A stretch of 63,782 nucleotides of DNA from an uncultured Clostridia bacterium (GTDB lineage: Bacteria; Bacillota; Clostridia; TANB77; CAG-508). Every line of letters starts with the position of its first letter. Positions within the stretch are counted from its first letter, which is position 1. A model generated the notes under the pieces. It saw only the letters and a program-made list of their open reading frames with translations. It ran no database searches and had not been told where the DNA came from. Location of the stretch: the NCBI GenBank assembly GCA_944386365.1, contig CALXAT010000011.1, forward strand, positions 1 to 63,782. Direction: 5' to 3'. Both the position numbers and the translations under genes were made by a program. This document shows, in pieces, positions 57,100-63,782 of this stretch.

Positions 57100-59232
57100 T
57101 CATTTTTCAAATTCTTCTACTTTTTCAAAATCAATTGTTCTTAATAATTTACTTGCATCTTTTACCCTAATTTTTATTTTATCACCTATTTTATAAGTTG
57201 TTTTTGTATGTTCTCCAATAAGTATTTTTCTTTCCTCATCATAAATAAAATATTCATCTCCTAAATCATCAAATCGAATTAATCCTTCTACTGTATTTTC
57301 TAATGCCACAAATATCCCAAAAGAAGTTACAGAAGATATGATTCCTTCATATTCTTTTCCTATTCTATTTTCCATATATTCTGCTTTTTTAATATCTTCA
57401 CTTTCTCTTTCTACTTTTGTAGCTATATTTTCTCTTTCTGAAGATTGTTTGGCCCTTTCCTCTGCTTGTTGTTTATATTCTTCAACAAATTTACTATCTA
57501 CATCATAATTTTCTTCTAAATATTTTGAAATGACTCTATGAATAAATAAGTCTGGATATCTTCTAATTGGTGATGTAAAATGACAATAATATTTGCTAGC
57601 AATTCCAAAATGTCCTTTATTTTCTGCTTCATATCTAGCTACTTTTAATGTTCTTAATATTAAATTTGAAACAATTTTTTCCTCTTCTTTTCCCTTGGTT
57701 TCTTCTAATATTTTTGCAAATTCTTTTGGATAAATATTATCTTTATTAGCCTTTATTTTTAATCCAAAATTAAATAAAAATTTATTTAATTCTTGCACTT
57801 TCTCATAATCTGGTTTTTCATGAACTCTATAAATAAATGGCGCATCTAACCAAAAGAACTTTTCTGCAATTGTTTCATTGGCTATTAGCATAAATTGTTC
57901 AATAATTTCATTTGCAAAACTAGTTTCATATTTTTCTATATTGGTTACTCTTCCATCTATATCTAATTCTATTTTACTTTCTGGAATATCTAAATTTAAA
58001 TATCCTTGTTCCAATCGTTTATGTTTCAAAATAAGTGCTAATTCTTCCATTAACTGAAATTCAGAAATATATGCTTTATATTGATTTACTACTTCTTCAT
58101 CCGTATTATCTAAGATTTTTTGTACGTTTTGATATGTCATTCTTTCTGTAACATTAATGACTGCTTTATATACATCTGAAGAAATAACCTCTCCTTTTTC
58201 ATTGATTTCCATACTACATGATAGCGTATATCTGTCTTCTCCTGCATTCAAACTACATATTCCATTTGATAATTCTCTAGGTAGCATCGGTATTACTCTT
58301 CCAAGCATATAAATACTAGTTCCTCTCAACAAAGCTTCCTGATCTAATAAACTATTTGGTTTTACATAGTAACTTACATCTGCAATATGGACATCCAATT
58401 TATAATTTCCATTTTCTAATTTTGTCACTTTTACAGCATCATCTAAATCTTTAGCATCTTCTCCATCAATTGTAAATATTGTTTTTCCTCTTAAATCTCT
58501 TCTTTTTATGATATCTTTTTCATCAATTTTGTTTCCACATTTTTTTGCTTCTTCTACAACTGCTTCTGGAAATGTTGATGGTAAATTATGCTCTTTTATC
58601 AAAGATAACATATCTACACCTGCTTCATTAACATTTCCTAATACCTCTAGAATTTTTCCTTCTGCTTTTTTTCCTTTTTGTGGATATTTTATAATTTTTA
58701 CTAGAACTTTATGATTGTTTCTTGCTTTTCCAAAGTTCTTCTTAGAAATAAAAATATCCGTGCCAAAATTTTTGTCATCTGGAACTACAAATCCAAAATT
58801 TTTATTACTCTCAAATCTTCCAACAATTGTATCTTTTTCATGTTTTAAGATTTTTACTACTTTTCCCTCTGCTTTTTTTACCTTATTTTTTTCTTCAATA
58901 ATTTTAATTAAAACCCTATCTCCATTTAAGGCATTTAATGAATTTTCTTTTGATATATAGATTTCATCTTCTTGGTCTTCTATTTTCACAAATCCAAATC
59001 CTTTTTGATTTTTTCTATAAATGCCATCATAATATATTTCTTCTACTGGTCTATATTGATTTTTTCTATTCTTCTGAATTTTTAATTCCATTTCTAATTT
59101 TCCTAATATTCTTAAAAGTTCATTATATTCACTTTTAGGTACATGCATAATCATCGCAATTTCTTTTGCCTTCATAGGGGCATAATCTTTATCTTTAATT
59201 AAATTTAAAACTTTCAGTTCTTGTTCTTCCAT
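57100..59232 (-). CDS. rnr: Ribonuclease R
   Basis: A protein of 710 residues. An N-terminal winged helix, two cold-shock domains (GFGFVKI, NFGFVVPDD), the RNB catalytic domain with DGEDAKDLDDAV (metal-binding Asp cluster), and a C-terminal S1 domain (GIISSVTSFGIFVAL). It degrades structured RNA 3' to 5' and in trans-translation clears mRNA with SmpB-tmRNA. The ATG at 59232 has AAAGGAA upstream. It is downstream of secG, with a terminator between; secG-rnr is a usual neighbour pair (with smpB often next). Confidence 0.96.
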   Translation of the reverse strand: MEEQELKVLNLIKDKDYAPMKAKEIAMIMHVPKSEYNELLRILGKLEMELKIQKNRKNQYRPVEEIYYDGIYRKNQKGFGFVKIEDQEDEIYISKENSLNALNGDRVLIKIIEEKNKVKKAEGKVVKILKHEKDTIVGRFESNKNFGFVVPDDKNFGTDIFISKKNFGKARNNHKVLVKIIKYPQKGKKAEGKILEVLGNVNEAGVDMLSLIKEHNLPSTFPEAVVEEAKKCGNKIDEKDIIKRRDLRGKTIFTIDGEDAKDLDDAVKVTKLENGNYKLDVHIADVSYYVKPNSLLDQEALLRGTSIYMLGRVIPMLPRELSNGICSLNAGEDRYTLSCSMEINEKGEVISSDVYKAVINVTERMTYQNVQKILDNTDEEVVNQYKAYISEFQLMEELALILKHKRLEQGYLNLDIPESKIELDIDGRVTNIEKYETSFANEIIEQFMLIANETIAEKFFWLDAPFIYRVHEKPDYEKVQELNKFLFNFGLKIKANKDNIYPKEFAKILEETKGKEEEKIVSNLILRTLKVARYEAENKGHFGIASKYYCHFTSPIRRYPDLFIHRVISKYLEENYDVDSKFVEEYKQQAEERAKQSSERENIATKVERESEDIKKAEYMENRIGKEYEGIISSVTSFGIFVALENTVEGLIRFDDLGDEYFIYDEERKILIGEHTKTTYKIGDKIKIRVKDASKLLRTIDFEKVEEFEK

Positions 59233-59264
59233 TGATATTCCTTTCTTTTTGATTTTTATCGCAA

Positions 59265-59296
59265 AAAAGAGCAAGTTTATTTTAAACTGCTCTTTT
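59265..59296 (-). terminator. Terminator between secG and rnr
   Basis: AAAAGAGCAAGTTTA and TAAACTGCTCTTTT form a 14-pair stem with one bulge and T-richness. It probably limits readthrough from secG into rnr. Confidence 0.8.
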
Positions 59297-59300
59297 CATT

Positions 59301-59549
59301 TTATGCCATATATAATATTCCTAATACAATTGTCAATACTGCAAATATGATTGATAATATCACTGTCCATCTTTTTTGCTTTCCTTCTTTGGTTCTACCT
59401 TTATTCTTTTCAAAGAAATTATTGGTTGATGAACCTGTAATCGTTGAAGATAATCCTGAATCTTCTTTTGATTGTAATAGGGCTAATATAATAACTGCTA
59501 TTGCGATTATAAAATAGATTACAACCAATATCCATTTTGCTATTTCCAT
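59301..59549 (-). CDS. secG: Protein translocase subunit SecG
   Basis: A protein of 82 residues with two membrane helices and the family motif LLQSKEDSGLSSTITGSS between them, followed by a basic loop. SecG helps SecA cycles in protein export. AGGAGGAAG lies before the ATG. It precedes rnr as in many Firmicutes. Confidence 0.95.
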   Translation of the reverse strand: MEIAKWILVVIYFIIAIAVIILALLQSKEDSGLSSTITGSSTNNFFEKNKGRTKEGKQKRWTVILSIIFAVLTIVLGILYMA

Positions 59550-59652
59550 GTCTATTTCTTCCTCCTAACGGTTTTATATCTCAAATATATGTTGCTATTT
59601 TAACATATATTTTTTTAAAATGCAAATATTTTTCATATAAATGGCAAATATC

Positions 59653-60609
59653 CTATTTTTCATTTATAATTTTATCAATTGATTTTTCTCTCATTTCTTT
59701 TATGATTTTACAGCTATTGTCTAATTTTGCTTGTTCATTTTCATTTAACTCTAATTCTAACAATTCTCTAACACCATTTTTATTGATAATTGCTGGAACA
59801 CCTATATAGATATCATCTTCTCCATATTGATGATCTAAATATGTAGAAACGGTTAATATAGAATTTTCATCATCTATGATTGCTCTTACCAATCTATTTA
59901 ATGCCATTCCAATTCCATAATAAGTTGCTTTTTTCTTTTCAATAATTTCATAGGCTGCATTTACAACATCTTCATGAATTTTATTTAGCTTTTCCATTGG
60001 ATGATGATTGTCTTTCATCACATCTGTAATTCTCTTACAACCAACATAGCAATGAGCCCATGGAACAAATGAAGAATCTCCATGTTCTCCCATAATATAG
60101 GCATGTACATTTTTACTTGATATTTTCAAATATTGTCCTACCATATATCTTAATCTTGCTGTATCTAAAACGGTTCCTGAACCAATAACTTGGTTTTTTG
60201 GTAATCCAGATACTTTTGCAACAACATAAGTCATTAAATCTACAGGATTAGTTGCAACCACAATAATACCATTAAATCCACTTGCCATAATACTTTGTGT
60301 TACACTTTTCATAATTTTTGCATTTACTTCTGCCAATTCTAATCTTGTTTGTCCTGGCTTTTGTGCAACACCTGCTGTAATAACAACAACTTGTGCATCT
60401 TTACATTCATCATAATCTCCTGCTCTTATAATCATTTTTTGAGGTGCATATGGTAATCCATGTGATAAATCCATTTCTTCTCCTATTGTTTTATCTTTAT
60501 CTATATCTATTAAAATAAGTTCTTGTATACCTCCTCTATTTAACATTGAATAGGCCATACTCATTCCTACAAATCCTGTACCTACTAAGACAACTTTTCC
60601 TTTTTTCAT
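59653..60609 (-). CDS. ldh: L-lactate dehydrogenase
   Basis: A protein of 318 residues. NAD-binding GTGFVGMSMAY, IDIDKDK, ATNPVDLMTY and the catalytic GEHGDSSFVPW are present. Reduces pyruvate to lactate to regenerate NAD. A malate dehydrogenase identity is less likely because of GEHGDS with the usual LDH-type loop (AQKPGQTRLEL), although the substrate loop is not decisive. Start at 60609 is chosen for AAAGGAA at 11 bases; an upstream ATG is too near that site. Confidence 0.92.
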   Translation of the reverse strand: MKKGKVVLVGTGFVGMSMAYSMLNRGGIQELILIDIDKDKTIGEEMDLSHGLPYAPQKMIIRAGDYDECKDAQVVVITAGVAQKPGQTRLELAEVNAKIMKSVTQSIMASGFNGIIVVATNPVDLMTYVVAKVSGLPKNQVIGSGTVLDTARLRYMVGQYLKISSKNVHAYIMGEHGDSSFVPWAHCYVGCKRITDVMKDNHHPMEKLNKIHEDVVNAAYEIIEKKKATYYGIGMALNRLVRAIIDDENSILTVSTYLDHQYGEDDIYIGVPAIINKNGVRELLELELNENEQAKLDNSCKIIKEMREKSIDKIINEK

Positions 60610-60692
60610 AAATATCATTTCCTTTCTCTTAAATTTCCTTCAATATTATACTACGATTATCTCTAAATTTAAAGTTTTTTTACATAATTTAT

Positions 60693-60721
60693 TTTACTTT
60701 TTTTCACAACTATGATATAAT
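60693..60721 (+). promoter_or_regulatory. Promoter of the DUF4364 gene
   Basis: TTTACT, 17 bases, then TATAAT with an extended TGA just before it. 32 bases later comes the ATG at 60754 with AAGGAG. Confidence 0.65.
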
Positions 60722-60753
60722 CTAACAAATAATCAAAGTAAGGAGTGCTATTT

Positions 60754-61293
60754 ATGAGTTCAAATTCAAATAATACTACTACTTTGGCTGAAAATAAGGT
60801 ATTGATTTTATATATCTTAAATCTAATTGATGGAGACATCATACAAGATGGATTGTTTAAGATAATTTCTTCTATTAATAATCTAAATTATTTTTATTTT
60901 AAACAAATCTTAACCGATTTAATAGATTCAAAGCTAGTAGGTGTTTATACAAAAGAAGATGAACAAGTATTAAGAATCACTAGTGAAGGAAAAAATGCAT
61001 ACATTTTAACTAAGGATGTCATGCCTGGAATATTAAAATTAAAAGCAGATAGTGTTTTTAAAAAAGAATTTTCTAATATTGAAGAAGCTTCTTCTGTTAT
61101 TGCTGAATTCACACCAAAAGATGAAAATAACTATACTGTAACTTTGAAAATTGTTGAAAATAATGAAACCATTTTTGAGGTAAAAACATATGCTGGTTCA
61201 AGAGAAAGAGCTAAAAAAATCGTAGAGAATTGGAAAAATCATGCCAATACCATATATCCAAATATTTTGAATACTTTATTTGAAGGAAAATAA
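60754..61293 (+). CDS. DUF4364 family protein
   Basis: A protein of 179 residues. N-terminal winged-helix-like part (ENKVLILYILNLIDGDI, LTDLIDSKLVGVY) followed by a beta domain (ENNYTVTLKIVENNETIFEV). The family is common in Clostridia and probably regulates transcription, but its targets are not known. It has its own promoter and terminator and is the last chromosomal gene before the mobile element. Confidence 0.88.
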   Translation: MSSNSNNTTTLAENKVLILYILNLIDGDIIQDGLFKIISSINNLNYFYFKQILTDLIDSKLVGVYTKEDEQVLRITSEGKNAYILTKDVMPGILKLKADSVFKKEFSNIEEASSVIAEFTPKDENNYTVTLKIVENNETIFEVKTYAGSRERAKKIVENWKNHANTIYPNILNTLFEGK

Positions 61294-61318
61294 AGGAATT
61301 CATTCTATAAATAAAAAA

Positions 61319-61350
61319 ACTCGTAAATGTAATAAACATTACGAGTCTTT
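61319..61350 (+). terminator. Terminator of the DUF4364 gene
   Basis: ACTCGTAAATG and CATTACGAGT form a ten-pair stem with one bulge, followed by a T-run. The mobile element begins directly after it. Confidence 0.88.
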
Positions 61351-61388
61351 TTATTTGGTAGCGAAGACCAGATAATTTCTTTATATAT

Positions 61389-61408
61389 ATGCCAGATAAC
61401 AGATTTTG
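61389..61408. repeat. 20-base direct repeat, copy 1
   Basis: ATGCCAGATAACAGATTTTG; differs by one base from 61495-61514, 106 bases away. A partial copy (ACCAGATAAT) is at 61367. These may be iterons or remnants of an attachment site. Confidence 0.75.
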
Positions 61409-61494
61409 TTTAGTTAGTAGTTTAAAGAATAAAAATTAAAATAAATTATAAAAAAATAGAAAAAATGAATATAAATAAAATACTTCTTTAGGTA

Positions 61495-61514
61495 ATGCCA
61501 GATAATAGATTTTG
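61495..61514. repeat. 20-base direct repeat, copy 2, leading into a hairpin
   Basis: One mismatch to copy 1. Its end forms the left arm of a nine-pair hairpin: AGATTTTGC (61507-61515), loop AATC, GCAAAATCT (61520-61528). Confidence 0.75.
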
Positions 61515-61568
61515 CAATCGCAAAATCTAATTATAAAAATATGAGCATATAAGCGAATATTTTTATAA

Positions 61569-61653
61569 CATGATTAGAATATTAAATAAAATAATTAATT
61601 ATTATTTTATGGTATTTATTAAATGATTTTAATAAATATAATATTCAATCATG
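61569..61653. other. Compact AT-rich three-way-junction structure
   Basis: An outer stem (CATGATTAGAATATTA at 61569-61584 with TAATATTCAATCATG at 61639-61653; 15 pairs, one bulge) encloses two perfect hairpins: 61586-61610 (10 pairs, loop TAATT) and 61613-61638 (11 pairs, loop TGAT). Only three bases are unpaired at the junction. It resembles a single-strand plasmid origin or a structured RNA; which one is not decidable here. Confidence 0.75.
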
Positions 61654-61693
61654 CAATAAAAGGATTATTAAGGAAAACAAAGTTGTCCTTAAT

Positions 61694-61733
61694 CACACAG
61701 AACTTCCGTGAAGTTCTAGTGTGTTAGAACTTC
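61694..61733 (+). other. MobV-type origin of transfer (oriT)
   Basis: An inverted repeat (CACACAGAACTTC, loop CGT, GAAGTTCTAGTGTG) ends in TAGTGTGTTA. In pMV158-type plasmids the relaxase nicks at TAGTGTG/TTA, which here would lie between 61723 and 61724. A further GAACTTC follows at 61727-61733. The mob gene begins about 90 bases later. Confidence 0.85.
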
Positions 61734-61821
61734 AATAAAAGTTTTCTAGTAAGAAATTCAAAGGAGGTATTTATTTTTGTAAGCCTTCGAAGGCTAGCTT
61801 GTAAGAAAAGGAATTAAAAAA

Positions 61822-62774
61822 ATGAGTTATGCAATAATTAGAAATGCTAATTATAAAAGAGATAATTTAGCAGGACTATATAAACATAACGAAAGAAAAA
61901 ATACTAATTATTCTAATAAAGATATTGATAAAAATAAATCTATAAATAACTATTCAATAAAAAAATGTAATACAACCTATTTAAATGCTATTAAACAATT
62001 AATAAAAGAAAATGATTTAAAATGTAGGATAACAAGTTATACAAACCTTGTATGCGAATTTATTATTACTTCAGATAAAGAATTTTTTGAAACAATTGGA
62101 GAAGAAGAAACTAAAAGATATTTTCAAACTGCTTATAATTTTGTTGCCAATTATAAAGGGCTTGGAGAAAAGTATATATTATCTGCAAAAGTTCACATGG
62201 ACGAAAGCACTCCACATTTACATTTAGTTTTTGTTCCTGTTGTCCAAAAATTAGACAAGAAAAGTGGAAATAAAATTAATAAAATTGCTTGTAGTGAATA
62301 TTGGAAAGGTAAAGACAGTTATAAAAAATTACAAGATAATTTTTATCAATATATTACAAATAACGGATTCAATTTAGAAAGAGGAAAAGCAAGTAATGTA
62401 GAGCATTTAAGTACAGAAAAATTAAAACAAATAACAAATTATGATAATATTAAGTATGAATTAATACAAGAACAAATTAAACCAATTGAAACTCAAAACA
62501 CTTCTTTAATTATTCAGCAAAACAAAGAATTAATTAAATATACAAATAAATTAAAAGTACAATTAAGTAAATTATATACTACTATTAATAAATAGATAAT
62601 CTACAAAAAGAAAATACTGCTTTAAAGTATGAAAATGAAAAATTAAGGCAAGAAAATAACAAATTGAGAAATTATATTGATAAAACTTTTGAAGTTGTTA
62701 AACATCTTTTTGACTTCCCTATGGATACCTTTAGAAAATTAGTTAGTAACTTTGTAAAACATTTTGAAAGATAG
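61822..62774 (+). pseudogene. mob: MobV (Pre/Mob) relaxase, broken by a -1 frameshift
   Basis: The opening SYAIIRNANYKRDNLAGLYKHNERK and the metal-binding VHMDESTPHLHLVFVP (near residue 135) are diagnostic of MobV relaxases, which nick oriT and join plasmid DNA at transfer. The frame stops at 62593-62595 after 257 residues; from 62592 another frame continues for about 60 residues (LQKENTALKYENEKLRQEN, a coiled coil) to 62774. One A lost from an A-run would explain it. There is no CGG here, unlike the five chromosomal cases, so I read it as a true lesion. The N-terminal relaxase domain could still work. Confidence 0.85.
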
Positions 62775-62779
62775 TTTAT

Positions 62780-62824
62780 AAGCAAATAATTTATATATTT
62801 ATTATATAAGTTATTTGCTTTTTA
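62780..62824 (+). terminator. Terminator after mob
   Basis: AAGCAAATAA and TTATTTGCTT with inner TTATATA/TATATAA pairing form a long AT-rich stem followed by T-run. Also usable on the minus strand for the 100-residue gene. Confidence 0.8.
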
Positions 62825-62829
62825 TATTA

Positions 62830-63132
62830 TTAAAACTTTACATTATCATATTTATATTTGATAATTATTCCTTGTTCTTTTGTTAATCTATTTTGAAGTA
62901 CAGCTAAATTTACTAAAGCACATAGATTATCATAATTATTATTATTTATAATTTCATCAATAATATAATTGGGAATATTAAAACCATATTGATATTCTAT
63001 TTTCTCTTTTGAAATTTTAAATCTTTCTATTTCTTCTGTTAATAACATATTTTCTACCTCTACTTTACTCATTTTATTTGTTTTTAAATAACTGCTTTTA
63101 TTTCTTATAATTTTTTTATATTGATTTTTCAT
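62830..63132 (-). CDS. Hypothetical 100-residue protein of the mobile element
   Basis: Not recognised. Basic N-terminus, then a helical acidic part (VENMLLTEEIERFKISKEKI) and a C-terminal helix pair (YDNLCALVNLAVLQNRLTKEQ). No membrane segment. Size and place between mob and a divergent Xre gene suggest a small DNA-binding or accessory protein. AAGAAGG lies seven bases before the ATG. Confidence 0.65.
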   Translation of the reverse strand: MKNQYKKIIRNKSSYLKTNKMSKVEVENMLLTEEIERFKISKEKIEYQYGFNIPNYIIDEIINNNNYDNLCALVNLAVLQNRLTKEQGIIIKYKYDNVKF

Positions 63133-63257
63133 TTTTTACCTTCTTAATTGATTAATGATAAATATCCTTATTGATAATATTGTTCGTACATACGTCCTAA
63201 TGTTATGTATAAAAATTTGCTATCCTGTAAATATATTAAATGAAAGGATAACATATT

Positions 63258-63503
63258 ATGACATTGTCACAAGCTATAATAAAAAGAATTAATAATTTAA
63301 TGATTGAAAAACATATTGAAAATCCATATCAGCTTGCTTTAAAATGTGGATTAGATGAATCCGTAATTCGTAGTGTTTTAAGTGGAAGAACACTTTATCC
63401 AAGTACTCATACAATGTTTTTTATAGCTTATGGCTTTGGAATGACTTTATCTGAATTTTATGATGATGATTTATTTAAAATAGAAAACATAGACGAAAAT
63501 TAA
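63258..63503 (+). CDS. Xre-family helix-turn-helix regulator
   Basis: A protein of 81 residues with a complete HTH: LSQAIIKRINNLM, then NPYQLALKCGLDESVIRSVLSG, then the scaffold helix ending LSEFYDDD. Such proteins control plasmid or phage genes. AAAGGA is nine bases before the ATG. It is divergent from the 100-residue gene, so it likely represses the shared region. A perfect-stem terminator follows. Confidence 0.88.
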   Translation: MTLSQAIIKRINNLMIEKHIENPYQLALKCGLDESVIRSVLSGRTLYPSTHTMFFIAYGFGMTLSEFYDDDLFKIENIDEN

Positions 63504-63560
63504 TAAATAATTTTTGATTATAATATATTTTATTCTTATATGCAATATAATACTAAATAT

Positions 63561-63593
63561 AAAATAGATTAGTTATAACTAATCTATTTTTTT
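63561..63593. terminator. Perfect-stem terminator after the Xre gene
   Basis: AAATAGATTAGT and ACTAATCTATTT form a perfect 12-pair stem with loop TATA and T-run on the plus strand. Confidence 0.9.
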
Positions 63594-63627
63594 GCAATTA
63601 TTTAAATTACAAATTGTAATTTGTTAT

Positions 63628-63782
63628 TTACTTAAAATTTTGAATTTTTTTATATTCTGCTTTAACATTTTCTTTAACTATTCCAAGAAGTGCAGTTACT
63701 GTAGTTTCTATCATTTTTTTATTCTCAGGGGTTATTTGCTTATATGAAGATAAAATTATTCTTGCATTTTTTACTAATGAAA
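63628..63782 (-). CDS. C-terminal fragment of an unknown protein, cut by the window edge
   Basis: An open frame without start runs from the edge to a TAA at 63628-63630, about 50 residues (ending KAEYKKIQNFK). Mostly helical. No family seen. Its codon use and spacing to the terminator make it a likely real gene whose 5' end is outside. Confidence 0.6.
   Translation of the reverse strand, partial: SLVKNARIILSSYKQITPENKKMIETTVTALLGIVKENVKAEYKKIQNFK

Larger units (their letters stand above)
61353..63782. mobile_element. Integrated mobilizable element (MobV type), right end outside the window
   Basis: From just past the DUF4364 terminator to the window edge: direct repeats, a three-way-junction structure, an oriT, a relaxase gene, an Xre regulator and small unknown genes. 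Composition is even more AT-rich than the chromosome. No replication protein or integrase is seen in the part present. The left border is placed from context, not from a proven attachment site. Confidence 0.7.

Noticed and set aside
61389..61528. CRISPR array from the repeated CCAGATAA units
   Set aside because: Only two full copies with one AT-rich 86-base gap and no cas genes; direct repeats of a mobile element fit better.
61765..61800. Minimal start-stop ORF (TTG TAA) after an AAAGGAGG site before mob
   Set aside because: Could be a leader or stalling site, but there is no independent support beyond the nearby 14-base palindrome.

Overview
The window is AT-rich chromosome of a spore-forming Clostridia-like Firmicute, probably an uncultured gut lineage. 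Support for this: AGGAGG-type ribosome sites before most genes, AT-rich codon use with AGA as the main arginine codon, a sigma-K gene with an intact pro-region, a gerA-type germination operon, an HrcA/CIRCE heat-shock operon, and DisA, MreB, Maf, RuvB and SecG homologues. I cannot name a species.

Layout. 1-11 kb (minus strand): tRNA-His, a cyclophilin, disA-radA, mtaB, mreB-maf, a SipW-type signal peptidase, a lytic transglycosylase and polA. 11-26 kb (minus): a 916-residue protein with eight repeats, a three-gene membrane glycosyltransferase set, a zincin-like protein, queH, ruvB, an LTA-synthase-like enzyme and a PssD/PssE glycosyltransferase pair. 26-32 kb: hrcA-grpE-(two small membrane proteins)-CYTH-dnaK-dnaJ under two CIRCE operators. 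32-36 kb (plus): a DUF1653 gene, serS, purA and ysxC. 36-43 kb: DUF951, gltX, DUF368 and cysK on minus, sigK on plus, and a U32 peptidase. A compositionally foreign RelA/SpoT-domain gene sits between the U32 gene and a TrmR-like methyltransferase. 44-52.5 kb (minus): TPR protein, Cys-rich protein, NUDIX, typA, plsC, cmk, P-loop/Asp23 protein, transglutaminase. 52.7-57 kb (plus): gerAA-gerAB-gerAC and a small membrane protein. 57-61.3 kb: rnr, secG, ldh, and a DUF4364 gene. 61.35 kb to the end: an integrated mobilizable element with a compact three-way-junction structure, a MobV-type oriT, a broken mob relaxase and an Xre regulator.

Main discovery. Five conserved genes (disA, mtaB, mreB, maf, gerAB) are each split by one extra base. 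In all five the break is at an in-frame CGG codon. Skipping the C (CGG-N becomes GGN, glycine) restores a full-length protein of normal family size. By eye I found only one other in-frame CGG in the native genes, in a 73-residue Cys-rich ORF, plus three in the foreign RelA/SpoT-domain gene. This suggests that CGG is unassigned or hungry here and works as a +1 frameshift signal, or is read as a four-base CGGN glycine codon. A systematic sequencing artefact (C inserted before GG) is the main rival and can be tested from reads, peptides and the tRNA set.
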